NCBI GenBank assembly: GCA_025363715.1
Contig: JANYLR010000024.1
Span: 1-64,000, forward strand
Length of the DNA: 64,000 nucleotides
Source: Holophagaceae bacterium
Lineage (GTDB): Bacteria > Acidobacteriota > Holophagae > Holophagales > Holophagaceae
Direction: 5' to 3'
Shown here: positions 42,513 to 50,700 of the stretch, in pieces
Numbering within the stretch: position 1 is the first letter of the stretch
How the letters are laid out: each line of letters begins with the position of its first letter
Position numbers and translations under genes: made by a program
Notes under the pieces: generated by a model
Told to the model about the DNA's origin: nothing
Seen by the model: the letters and a program-made list of their open reading frames with translations, nothing else
Databases searched by the model: none

Positions 42513-43370
42513 ATGGATCCCCTTCAGGCCAAACAGCAGATGACCCTTGCCGAGTTCCGGAGCCTCCGGGACTTCATCTATGCCAAATCCGGCATATTCT
42601 TCAGTGAATCTAAGCAGTACTTCCTGGAGAACCGGCTCAGCAAGCGGATCACCGAGATGAAGCTGCGGAGTTATGGCGACTACCTGGCCCTGCTGCAGGG
42701 CAGCCAGGGGGCCGCAGAACTGAAGCGGCTCTTCGTCGAGATCACCACCAACGAGACCAGCTTCTGGCGAAACCCGCCCCAGATCGAAGCCTTCCAGAAC
42801 ATCGTGCTGCCGGATGCCGCCAAGCAGGCCCGGGAGCGGGGCCAGACCCGACTGCGCATCTGGTCGGCGGCCTGCTCCAGTGGCGAAGAGCCCTACACCC
42901 TGGCCATGATCTGCCAGGAGCTGAAGGACACCGTGCTGCGGGGCTTCACCGTGGAAATCACGGGCACGGACATCAGCGAGAAGGTGCTGGCCCAGGCCCA
43001 GGATGGGGTCTACAACAGCTACACCCTGCGGAACCTGACGCCGGAGCAACTCCAGCGGCACTTCACCGCCCTGGGGAAGGACCTCTTCCAGGTGAAACCC
43101 GAGATCCAGCGCCTCACGAGCCTCCGCCACTTCAACCTGGTGGACTACCCGGCCTACCGTCAACTGGGAGCCTTCGACGTCATCTTCTGCCGGAATGTCC
43201 TCATCTACTTCGACGAGGCCGTGAAATCCCAGGTGCTCAAGGGCTTCCACGGCCAGCTCCATCCCAAGGCCTACCTGCTGGTAGGACACAGCGAAAGCAT
43301 CCATGCTTTCAACACTGGCTTCGAACTGTTGCACTTCAGCAAGGCCATGGGATACCGGAAACGAGTCTGA
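42513..43370 (+). CDS. cheR: Chemotaxis protein methyltransferase CheR
   Basis: 285 residues. SAM-dependent methylation of glutamates in chemoreceptors. The N-terminal helical domain (TLAEFRSLRDFIYAKSGIFF) and TTNETSFWRNPPQIEAF are typical, the SAM loop is IWSAACSSGEEPYTLAM, and IFCRNVLIYFDEAVKSQVL is the classic CheR block. First gene of a four-gene run with two HDOD genes and cheB. Confidence 0.95.
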   Translation: MDPLQAKQQMTLAEFRSLRDFIYAKSGIFFSESKQYFLENRLSKRITEMKLRSYGDYLALLQGSQGAAELKRLFVEITTNETSFWRNPPQIEAFQNIVLPDAAKQARERGQTRLRIWSAACSSGEEPYTLAMICQELKDTVLRGFTVEITGTDISEKVLAQAQDGVYNSYTLRNLTPEQLQRHFTALGKDLFQVKPEIQRLTSLRHFNLVDYPAYRQLGAFDVIFCRNVLIYFDEAVKSQVLKGFHGQLHPKAYLLVGHSESIHAFNTGFELLHFSKAMGYRKRV

Positions 43371-43386
43371 AGGCCAGGAGCGGATC

Positions 43387-44235
43387 ATGCCCATCACCCC
43401 CCAAGAACTCATCGCGAATCTCGGAGACCTGCCGCCCCTGCCCCAGGTGGCCTCCCAGGTGCTGCGTGTGTCCGCGGACCCCGATGCCAATGCCGAGGAT
43501 CTCCGCAAGGTCATCGCCATGGATCAGGCCCTCACCAGCCAGATCCTGAAGATTTCGAACTCCGCCATGTTCGGCATGGTGCGTGAGGTCACCACCCTCA
43601 CCCAGGCGATCATGACCCTGGGCTTCTCCACCATCAAGAGCGTGGTCATCGCCAGCTCCGCCAAGAACCTCTACCACCGTGGCACCGTGGGGCTCCAGGA
43701 GCGGCTCATCTGGGAGCATGCGCTGGTGTCCGCCATGGCGAGCCGCGCCTTCGCTAAGAGTCTCCGCTTCGCCCGCATCGAGGAAGCCTTCATCGGCGGC
43801 CTCCTGCATGACATCGGGAAATCGGTGCTGGGGGTAAAATTCCCCGAGCGCTACGGGACCCTCCTGCGGACCGTCTACAACGAGAACGGCGTATGCCTGA
43901 ACCTCGAGCTGGATACCTTCGGCTTCGATCACGCCATGGTGGGCGAGGCCCTGGTGAGCCAGTGGAACCTGGCCACGAGCCTGCAGGCGGCCGTGCGGTG
44001 GCATCACGATCCCATCCATGCCGAAGCGACCCACCGGGAACTGGCCGCCATCGTGGCCCTGGCGAACCACCTGGCCCTGGAGGAGAAGGTCGGCATCGGC
44101 GACCCCGCTCATCTGGAGGGCGCTTCCCTGCAGGCCATGGAGATCCTCCAGCTCGGCCCTGAGGCCCTGAGCGGCATCAAGGAGAGCGTCAGGGCTGCCA
44201 TCGAGCAGGACAAGTCGATGATCGCGGAGTTCTGA
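43387..44235 (+). CDS. HDOD domain protein (first of two)
   Basis: 282 residues. The HDOD fold begins LPPLPQVASQVLRVSADPDANAEDLRKVIAMDQALTSQILKISNS, and the HD-like part GLLHDIGKSVLG keeps a His-Asp pair. HDOD proteins regulate signalling and motility in several phyla without known enzymatic activity. The ATG at 43387 has AGGAG upstream. It is 16 bases past cheR and followed at once by a second HDOD gene. Confidence 0.9.
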   Translation: MPITPQELIANLGDLPPLPQVASQVLRVSADPDANAEDLRKVIAMDQALTSQILKISNSAMFGMVREVTTLTQAIMTLGFSTIKSVVIASSAKNLYHRGTVGLQERLIWEHALVSAMASRAFAKSLRFARIEEAFIGGLLHDIGKSVLGVKFPERYGTLLRTVYNENGVCLNLELDTFGFDHAMVGEALVSQWNLATSLQAAVRWHHDPIHAEATHRELAAIVALANHLALEEKVGIGDPAHLEGASLQAMEILQLGPEALSGIKESVRAAIEQDKSMIAEF

Positions 44236-44236
44236 A

Positions 44237-45100
44237 ATGATTAGCCGGGAGCAGTTCATCTCGCGCCTGAAGGCCAAGACCCTTCCAAGCCTCCCCCTCA
44301 CCGTGGTGGCCCTGGGCGAAGCCGTGCAGGACGAGCGCTGCACCGTGGATCGCATCCTGGCCATCCTGTCGAAGGATCCCTCCCTGTCCGCCACCCTGCT
44401 GCGCTTGGCCAATTCAGCGCTCTACAGCGGCGAGGGCTCCGTCATGGATCTGCGCACCGCCGTCCTCCGGCTGGGCTTCGACGCCATGGCCAACCTCGGC
44501 ACCGGCGCCGCGGTCATCAAGACCCTGAAGGGCGGCACCCACCTCGATGCCCTGAAACTCTGGCAGCACAGCGTGGCCGTGGGCCTGACCGCCAAGGGCG
44601 TTTGCGTGCTGGCCCGGCGCCACGGCCAGGCGGAGACCGCCTTCCTCACGGGCCTGCTCCACGACATTGGCAAGATCGCCCTGGATACCTGCTACCCCGA
44701 GGAGTACACCCGCGTGCTCCAGATGGTCGCCGACGGCGCCTTCTTCGTGGACGCCGAGCATGACGTGCTCGGCATGGACCACGCCGAAGCCGGCGCCCTG
44801 CTGGCGGCGGAATGGTCCTTCCCCCCATCGATCATTGATGTAATCCGCGATCACCACGAACCCAGGCCCGAGGATTTCCTGCCCAACCTCATCCACCTGG
44901 CGGACCTGCTGGTGCGCACCCGCATCCCCATGGGACCCGCGGATGAGCGGCTGATGATCTCCCTCGACGATCTGCCGGCCTTCAAGGCCGTGCTGGCTGG
45001 AGCCCTCGACAAGGATCTGGACGTGGAACGGATGACCTTCTCCATCGACGACGAAGTGGATCATGCCCTGGCCTTCGTCGAAGTGGCTTTCCAGGCCTGA
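44237..45100 (+). CDS. HDOD domain protein (second of two)
   Basis: 287 residues. Same architecture as its neighbour: LPSLPLTVVALGEAVQDERCTVDRILAILSKDPSLSATLLRLANS near the N-terminus and GLLHDIGKIALDTCYPEEYTRVL with the HD pair. The C-terminus has acidic YxxxxDEVDHAL-like helices. The gap to the first HDOD gene is one base, so the two are certainly cotranscribed. Their sequence similarity suggests tandem duplication. Confidence 0.9.
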   Translation: MISREQFISRLKAKTLPSLPLTVVALGEAVQDERCTVDRILAILSKDPSLSATLLRLANSALYSGEGSVMDLRTAVLRLGFDAMANLGTGAAVIKTLKGGTHLDALKLWQHSVAVGLTAKGVCVLARRHGQAETAFLTGLLHDIGKIALDTCYPEEYTRVLQMVADGAFFVDAEHDVLGMDHAEAGALLAAEWSFPPSIIDVIRDHHEPRPEDFLPNLIHLADLLVRTRIPMGPADERLMISLDDLPAFKAVLAGALDKDLDVERMTFSIDDEVDHALAFVEVAFQA

Positions 45101-45109
45101 GGGGGGACG

Positions 45110-46213
45110 ATGACGATCCGGATCCTGGTGGTGGATGACAGCCCCTTCATGAGAAAGTCCCTCCAGAAAATGCTGGAGGAGGCGCCGGATCTGCGGGTGG
45201 TGGCCACGGCCCGGGATGGCATCGATGCCCTGGAGAAGATCGCAGAGCACAAGCCCGACATCGTGACCCTCGATATCGAGATGCCACGCATGGACGGCCT
45301 CACCTGCCTGAAGCGGATCATGGCCGAGCACCCGCTACCGGTGCTCATGGTGTCCAGCCTCACCCAGGAAGGTGCCCAGGCCACCCTGGATGCCTTGTCC
45401 ATGGGGGCCCTCGACTTCATTCCCAAGGAAAGCGGCTACGCCAGCGTGAGCATCATGCAGATCCAGCACGACCTGCAGGAGAAGGTGCGGCGCCTGGCCA
45501 CCAGCCCCCGGTTCCACAAGGCGCCCCACTCGCCCCCGACTGCGCCCCAGCACCTGGCGCCCACGCACCAGGCGTCAGCCAAGCCTTTGGCCCCGGCGAA
45601 AGCCATGATCCACCCCGGCACGGGCCTGGCTTCGTCCCCCCAGGCCGAGCTGCTGATCATCGGCAGCTCCACAGGAGGGCCCAAAGCCCTTCAGGACATT
45701 CTCCCAACCCTTCCCGCTGACCTGCCCGTGCCCTGCCTTATCGTTCAGCACATGCCGAGCACGTTCACCAAGCCCTTTGCGGATCGGCTGGACGGTTTGT
45801 GCCAGGTACATGTGAAAGAGGCCGAACAGGGCGAACCCCTCAAGGCCGGCACGGTCTACATCGCCCCCGGGGGCATCCACATGACCTATGGAGCCCGGGG
45901 ACCCAAGGGCTGCATCGAACTCAGCCCCGAACCCGTCTCCTCCCTGCACCGGCCCAGCGTGGACGTGCTGTTCCTGAGCGTGGCCGAACTGTTCCGGGGC
46001 CAGGTCCTCGCCGGGATCCTCACGGGCATGGGTTCGGACGGCGCCAAGGGCATGGAGCAGCTGAAGAAGAAGGGGGCGCACACCCTCGCCGAAGCTGAAG
46101 AGAGCTGTGTGGTCTACGGCATGCCCCGGGCCGCCGTGGAGCGGGGCTGCGTGGATCTCACCACCCCCTTGGCCGATATTCCCGGCCACCTGCGCCGGCA
46201 CTTCCGCGTCTGA
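45110..46213 (+). CDS. cheB: Chemotaxis protein-glutamate methylesterase CheB
   Basis: 367 residues. A receiver domain (DDSPFMRKSLQKML, phosphate site Asp55 in VTLDIEMPRMDG, Lys in DFIPKE) is joined by a Pro/His-rich linker to the esterase domain with GSSTGGP, IVQHMPSTFTKPFADRL and LTGMGSDGAKGM, giving the Ser-His-Asp triad. Together with CheR it sets receptor methylation. The cluster lacks cheA, cheW and cheY, so these must be elsewhere. The upstream HDOD stop is nine bases away. Confidence 0.95.
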   Translation: MTIRILVVDDSPFMRKSLQKMLEEAPDLRVVATARDGIDALEKIAEHKPDIVTLDIEMPRMDGLTCLKRIMAEHPLPVLMVSSLTQEGAQATLDALSMGALDFIPKESGYASVSIMQIQHDLQEKVRRLATSPRFHKAPHSPPTAPQHLAPTHQASAKPLAPAKAMIHPGTGLASSPQAELLIIGSSTGGPKALQDILPTLPADLPVPCLIVQHMPSTFTKPFADRLDGLCQVHVKEAEQGEPLKAGTVYIAPGGIHMTYGARGPKGCIELSPEPVSSLHRPSVDVLFLSVAELFRGQVLAGILTGMGSDGAKGMEQLKKKGAHTLAEAEESCVVYGMPRAAVERGCVDLTTPLADIPGHLRRHFRV

Positions 46214-46223
46214 CCGACCCATG

Positions 46224-46240
46224 ACTTGGACACGCTCCTA
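46224..46240. repeat. Solo end of family C element
   Basis: Seventeen bases (ACTTGGACACGCTCCTA) identical to part of the inverted end of the element at 15960-16033. They start 11 bases after the cheB stop and run up to the start codon of the FliK-like gene. The other arm is absent. Confidence 0.75.
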
Positions 46241-47116
46241 ATGCAGATCCCCGCGACCCTGGGGTCCCTGGGGATCCCGGCCTCCGCGGCCCTGACCGCC
46301 CCCGCCCTCGCCAGCCTCCTCCCGGGTCAGACGGTAGAGGCCACCCTGGTGGCCGTGCTGCCCGAGGGACTGCTGCTGCGCCTGGCGGACGGGAAGCTGC
46401 TGGAAGCCCAGGGCAGCCTCCCCTTCCCTGCGGGCAGCACCCTCACCTTGAAGGCCCTGCCGCTGCCCGAGGGCGCCGGCCTCCGCCTCCAGGTGACCCG
46501 CGCCATGCCTCCCCCCAGCCCGGCCCTGCTGGCGCCCTTGGTGCATGGCGAGGCGGCCCCTCTGCTGGCCAGGCTCCAATCCGGCGCCGCGCAGACCCCC
46601 CTGGCCGAACTGTTGCGCGGCCTGCTCCAGGCCGGTGCGGCCATGGCAGAGCAGCCGGAGACCTGGTCCGCATGGATCAAGGAAGGCATGAAGGCCCTGG
46701 CAGACCCGGCCACCTCGCCGGCAGAAGCCGCCTTCCACAGGCTCCAGGCCAAGGAGGGGACGGCCTGGTTCGAGCTGCCCCTGCCCTGGGCCCCGGGAGC
46801 CGAGCCCCTGCGGATCTGGATCGAGGGCGAAGGCGACCCCGAAGGGACCGAAACGGAGGCCGTCCACCGGGTCTTCCTGAGCGTCCCCTTCAGCGCTCTG
46901 GGCGAGGTGCGGCTGGGCCTGGAGCAGCGCCAGTCCGGGCTGCGGGCCCGGCTCTGGCTCCAGGATCCCGAACAGATCGCCGCCCTGCGGGCGGACCTCG
47001 AAGCCGAATTGGCCCGCCTGGGTCGCCCAGTGGAGCTGCAGGTGCTGCCCTTGCCCCCCGGAACCCCTGATCTGAGGGCCCTGACCGGTGCCCATCCCCT
47101 CCAGGCCATGGGCTGA
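46241..47116 (+). CDS. FliK-like (flagellar hook-length-control-like) protein
   Basis: 291 residues, rich in Leu, Ala and Pro. The N-terminal domain (PGQTVEATLVAVLPEGLLLRLADGKLLEAQGSLPFPAGSTLTLKAL) resembles the N-terminal barrel of many hypothetical hook-length-control-like proteins, and the C-terminal half has the FLSVPFSALGEVRLGLEQRQSGLRARLWL pattern that recalls the FliK C-terminal domain (L-G-V-x-V-x-L). No other flagellar genes are in the window. The ATG at 46241 directly follows a repeat end and has no good ribosome site; an in-frame TTG at 46226 lies inside the repeat. Confidence 0.55.
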   Translation: MQIPATLGSLGIPASAALTAPALASLLPGQTVEATLVAVLPEGLLLRLADGKLLEAQGSLPFPAGSTLTLKALPLPEGAGLRLQVTRAMPPPSPALLAPLVHGEAAPLLARLQSGAAQTPLAELLRGLLQAGAAMAEQPETWSAWIKEGMKALADPATSPAEAAFHRLQAKEGTAWFELPLPWAPGAEPLRIWIEGEGDPEGTETEAVHRVFLSVPFSALGEVRLGLEQRQSGLRARLWLQDPEQIAALRADLEAELARLGRPVELQVLPLPPGTPDLRALTGAHPLQAMG

Positions 47117-47122
47117 TAGCTC

Positions 47123-47330
47123 AGAGCTCATAACAAAACCCCACGGCGCCGCGCGAGGGGTGAAGCCAGCCGGGCGCCCCGCGGCGTCAGGTCCCTTGAA
47201 CAACGAACCACGTTGCCCTGCGGGCCCTTCCCTCTCGGTATCGCCTATGGCGATACGCGAGACAAACTGACATCTGTGGTGCATCCCGGCTGGCGCCATC
47301 GCGGCATCGTCGGGTTTTGTTATGAGCTCT
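47123..47330. repeat. 208-base element with perfect 19-base terminal inverted repeats (family B)
   Basis: The ends AGAGCTCATAACAAAACCC (47123-47141) and the reverse complement (47312-47330) match at all 19 positions. Inside are a second inverted pair GCCAGCCGGG (47165-47174) / CCCGGCTGGC (47285-47294) and a tight hairpin GTATCGCC-TAT-GGCGATAC (47238-47256). It starts seven bases after the FliK-like stop and its last base is the first base of the lpxD stop codon on the other strand. No coding capacity is evident. Confidence 0.9.
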
Positions 47331-48331
47331 TAGCCCTTCCGCAGCTGCTTCAAAAGCTTAGGCAGCCGGTTCAGGGCGGCCTGGGCTTCCATCCACTCTC
47401 GATGGGGGCGGGCCGGGAAGCCGGTCACGAAGCTGCCCTCGGGCAGGCTCTTGGCCACCACGCTGTTGCCGCCCACGACGCTGCGGCTGCCGATCTCGAT
47501 ATGGCCTACCACGCCCACCTTGCCGGCCAGCGTCACGTAGTCACCAAGCCTCGTGGAGCCGCTGATGCCCGTCTGGGCCACCAGCAGGCAGTGGCTCCCC
47601 ACCTGCACGTTGTGGGCCACCTGCACCTGGTTGTCGATCTTGGTACCCGTACCGATGCGCGTGGGGCCCAGGACACCCCGGTCGATGCACACGCAGGCGC
47701 CGATTTCCACATCGTCGCCCACCTCCACCCAGCCCACTTGGGGGATCTTGGCGTGGCGGCCCTCCACCAGCACGTAGCCGTAGCCATCGCTGCCCACCAC
47801 GGAATTGGCGTGGATGATCACTCGGCTCCCCAGCTGGGTCCGCCGGTAGACCACCGCTCCCGGGAAGAGCTCACAGCCGTCGCCCAGCACGCAGTCGTCG
47901 CCGATGTGGACGCCGGGATGCAGCACGCAACCCTCCCCCAACACGGTGCGGGCACCCACGGTGGCGCCGGGGGCGATGCCGCAGGCCCCGCCGATCCGAG
48001 AGGTGGGGTGCACAGGCGAATCGCTCCATTCGGGAGCCGGTTCCGGGTGCAGCCAGCCGATGGCCTGGGCGAAGGCCCAGTAGGGATGCGCCACCCGCAG
48101 GACCGGACGGTCGCCCAGGTCCACCTTGGCATCCACCAGGATCAGGCCCGCGGGACTCTGCTTGGCCTTGGCGACGTACTTGGGGTTGGCCAGGAAGCTC
48201 ACGGAGGCGGCAACCGCCTCCTCCAGGGGCTGTACTTCGGAAATCCGTCGTTCCGGGGGACAATGCTCCAGGACGCCACCCAGTCGTTCGGCCAGATCCT
48301 GCGCGGTCAGGGTCGTTTCGGTCTGGGACAT
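47330..48331 (-). CDS. lpxD: UDP-3-O-acylglucosamine N-acyltransferase LpxD
   Basis: 333 residues. Third step of lipid A synthesis, adding the N-linked acyl chain. The N-terminal domain (EEAVAASVSFLANPKYVAKAKQSPAGLILVD) is LpxD-specific and the rest is a left-handed hexapeptide-repeat helix (HPTSRIGGACGIAPGATVG..), with the catalytic His in QVAHNVQVGSH. The C-terminal helix ends LPKLLKQLRKG. The stop codon abuts repeat element B. Divergent from lgt. No other lpx genes are adjacent. Confidence 0.95.
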   Translation of the reverse strand: MSQTETTLTAQDLAERLGGVLEHCPPERRISEVQPLEEAVAASVSFLANPKYVAKAKQSPAGLILVDAKVDLGDRPVLRVAHPYWAFAQAIGWLHPEPAPEWSDSPVHPTSRIGGACGIAPGATVGARTVLGEGCVLHPGVHIGDDCVLGDGCELFPGAVVYRRTQLGSRVIIHANSVVGSDGYGYVLVEGRHAKIPQVGWVEVGDDVEIGACVCIDRGVLGPTRIGTGTKIDNQVQVAHNVQVGSHCLLVAQTGISGSTRLGDYVTLAGKVGVVGHIEIGSRSVVGGNSVVAKSLPEGSFVTGFPARPHREWMEAQAALNRLPKLLKQLRKG

Positions 48332-48403
48332 GGGGCCTCCTCATCGATCTTCAGTCTTCAGCCTTCGGTCTTCAGTTTCCAGTCATCCGTTCGGAATCCC
48401 ATC

Positions 48404-49210
48404 ATGCATCCTGTCCTCTTTGAAATCGGTTCCTTCCCCCTGGGCACCTACGGGCTGCTGTTGGCCATCGCCTTCTTTGCCGGCACGGCCCTGGCGAAGC
48501 GGCAGGCTCGGCGGGATGGCCTGGCTCCCGCGGCGATCACGGACCTGGCCATCGCCATGCTCATCTCGGCCATCCTCGGGTCGAAGCTCCTGATGGTGAT
48601 CGTGGATCTGTTCAGCGGCGTGCCCGCCCGGGAGGTGTTCTCCTTCGCCACCCTGCGGGCCGGGGGCGCTATCCACGGCGGCATCATCGCCGCCACGGCG
48701 GTGTTTTTCTGGAAGCTCCGCAAGGGCCAGGGCCTGCCACTGCGGATCACGGGCGATGCCCTGGTGCCCGGCGTGGCCCTGGGCCAGGCCATCGGGCGCC
48801 TAGGCTGCTTCTCCGCCGGCTGCTGCTACGGCACCGAAAGCCACTTGCCCTGGGCCGCGACCTTCCGGGATCCCATCGCCCACCTTTTCAGCGGCACCCC
48901 CATGGGCCTCCCCCTCCATCCGGTGCAGATCTACAACACCCTGGCCAACCTGGCGGTCATGGCCGTCCTGCTGCTGGCCCGGCCCAAGCGGACCTTCCAA
49001 GGCCAGATCTTCGCCCTCTACTTCCTGGTGGAGGGCCTGGGCCGCGTGGTCACGGAAACCTGGCGGGGTGACGTGGACCGAGGCACGGGCTGGCTGCACT
49101 GGGCCTGGCTCAGCACGGGTCGGCTCACGGGCATCGCCTTCATGTTGCTGGGACTGGGCCTCTGGTTGGTCTGGAGCCGGCGTCAGGGACTCAGTCAGGA
49201 GACTAAATGA
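48404..49210 (+). CDS. lgt: Prolipoprotein diacylglyceryl transferase
   Basis: 268 residues, seven membrane helices expected. It attaches diacylglycerol to the lipobox Cys of lipoproteins. Typical blocks are FEIGSFPLGTYGLLLAIAF, RAGGAIHGGIIAA with the essential His, and AIGRLGCFSAGCCYG, in which GRxGC(F/N) is the family signature. The ATG at 48404 is the first with family-like sequence after it. The 72-base gap from lpxD holds a CTTCAGTCTTCAG-type simple repeat. The stop overlaps the rluD-like start (ATGA). Confidence 0.95.
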   Translation: MHPVLFEIGSFPLGTYGLLLAIAFFAGTALAKRQARRDGLAPAAITDLAIAMLISAILGSKLLMVIVDLFSGVPAREVFSFATLRAGGAIHGGIIAATAVFFWKLRKGQGLPLRITGDALVPGVALGQAIGRLGCFSAGCCYGTESHLPWAATFRDPIAHLFSGTPMGLPLHPVQIYNTLANLAVMAVLLLARPKRTFQGQIFALYFLVEGLGRVVTETWRGDVDRGTGWLHWAWLSTGRLTGIAFMLLGLGLWLVWSRRQGLSQETK

Positions 49211-50190
49211 TCAGTCTGCGCGCCGAAGATGGCGCCCCCCGATTGGACCGCTTCCTGGCGGACCGCTTCCCGGAGATTCCCCGGGCCCGCTGGGACGTGC
49301 ATGTGCGCACCGGCGAGATCAAGGTCAACGGCCAGGCAGTAACCAAGGGCGGCGTGAAGCTGCGCCCGGGCGACCTGGTGGAGACGGAGCTGCCGGCGGT
49401 CGCGCCGCCTGCCGCGCACCTGGAGGCTGAGGATATCGATCTGCCGACGCTGTTCGAGGATGCCCAACTCTGGATCGTGGACAAGCCCACGGGCATGGTC
49501 GTGCACCCGGGCCCGGGCCATGCCAGCGGCACCATCGTGAACGCCCTGCTGCACCGGCTCAAGGCCCCCGTGGTGGTGGTGGCTGACGACGGCGAGCCCG
49601 CGGAGGACACTGAAGAATTGTCCTCGGGCTGGCCAGGCCTGGTACATCGCCTGGACCGCTACACGACCGGTTGCCTCTGCCTCGCCAAGACCGCCGAAGC
49701 CCAGCGGGCCATCCAGGACCAGTTCAAGGCCCGCACCGTGGAGAAGCGCTACCTGGCCCTGGTGCGGCACTCGCCCAAGCTGCCCCAACTGGGCAGCCTG
49801 CTCATCAACGAGCCCATCGCCCGCCACAAGCACGACCGGCTGCGCATGGTGGTGGCCGCGGGAGGGCGTTCCGCCCAGACCCGCATCCGCGTGCTGGCCC
49901 GCACCACCAGTGCGGCCCTGGTGGAATGCGAGCTGCTGACGGGTCGCACTCACCAGATTCGCGTCCACCTGGCCCACCTGCGGGCGCCCCTCATGGGCGA
50001 TCCCCTCTACGGCGGCCCTGGCAAATGGAAGGACGTGGATGGCCTGCCCCTCCTGCTGCCCCACCCGGCCCTCCACGCCTGGAAGCTCTTTGTGGATCAT
50101 CCCGTGACCGGGGCGCGCATCGAGGCGGAAGCCCCCATTCCCGAGGCCTTCCGGGCCCTGGCGGCCTCCCTGGGCTTGCCTGGGTTCTGA
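49207..50190 (+). CDS. RluA/RluD-family 23S rRNA pseudouridine synthase
   Basis: 327 residues. An S4 RNA-binding domain at the N-terminus (RLDRFLADRFPEIPRARWDVHVRTGEIKVNGQ) is followed by the catalytic domain with HRLDRYTTGCLCLAK, where the Asp is the nucleophile (usually HRLDxxTSG), and LLTGRTHQIRVHLAHLRAPLMGD. The presence of S4 and length suit RluD (helix 69). The start overlaps the lgt stop. Confidence 0.9.
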   Translation: MISLRAEDGAPRLDRFLADRFPEIPRARWDVHVRTGEIKVNGQAVTKGGVKLRPGDLVETELPAVAPPAAHLEAEDIDLPTLFEDAQLWIVDKPTGMVVHPGPGHASGTIVNALLHRLKAPVVVVADDGEPAEDTEELSSGWPGLVHRLDRYTTGCLCLAKTAEAQRAIQDQFKARTVEKRYLALVRHSPKLPQLGSLLINEPIARHKHDRLRMVVAAGGRSAQTRIRVLARTTSAALVECELLTGRTHQIRVHLAHLRAPLMGDPLYGGPGKWKDVDGLPLLLPHPALHAWKLFVDHPVTGARIEAEAPIPEAFRALAASLGLPGF

Positions 50191-50233
50191 ACCAGCATCA
50201 TCATCGCGAAGGAAATGCCACCCAGGGGGTTCC

Positions 50234-50698
50234 ATGAACACCGCATTCCTGGCACCGATCACGCCGGAGGGCTCGCTGAAGGAGTACGGCTCTTGGGCAG
50301 GCATCGCCTTCGCGGTGGTCTGCCTCCTGGTTCTCTTCCTGGTGGTCCTGCCACGCCTCACCTCCTGGCGGCGGGGCCGGGGCCGCCCCGTCATGGATCC
50401 AGTCCAGGTCAGCGATCTGGTTTCGGGCTCCGGCGCCTTGGTGGTGGACCTCCGGAACCCCGAAACTTTCCGTTCCGGGCACATTCGGGGCAGCCTGAAC
50501 GTGCCCTTCAGGGAACTGGCGACTCGCTTCGCCATCCCGGACCCCAAGGCCCGCCGATCCCTGATCCTGGTGGACGAAACGGACGAACTCTCCCACCTGG
50601 CCCTGGACCAGCTGACCGCCAAGGGCTTCAGCTGGGTCTACGTGCTGCAGGGTGGCCTGAGGGCCTGGCGCCGGGCCAACTTCCCCATCGCGAGGTAG
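50234..50698 (+). CDS. Membrane-anchored rhodanese-like protein without catalytic Cys
   Basis: 154 residues. One membrane helix (about 22-44) is followed by a rhodanese fold (LVVDLRNPETFRSGHIRGSLNVPFREL .. LTAKGFSWVYVLQGGLRAWRRANFP). In active enzymes the loop after the fourth strand has a Cys (CxxGxR/S); here it reads LVDETDELSH, so sulfur transfer is unlikely and a binding or scaffold role is inferred. It lies 43 bases past the rluD-like gene, in the same direction. Confidence 0.8.
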   Translation: MNTAFLAPITPEGSLKEYGSWAGIAFAVVCLLVLFLVVLPRLTSWRRGRGRPVMDPVQVSDLVSGSGALVVDLRNPETFRSGHIRGSLNVPFRELATRFAIPDPKARRSLILVDETDELSHLALDQLTAKGFSWVYVLQGGLRAWRRANFPIAR

Positions 50699-50700
50699 GC

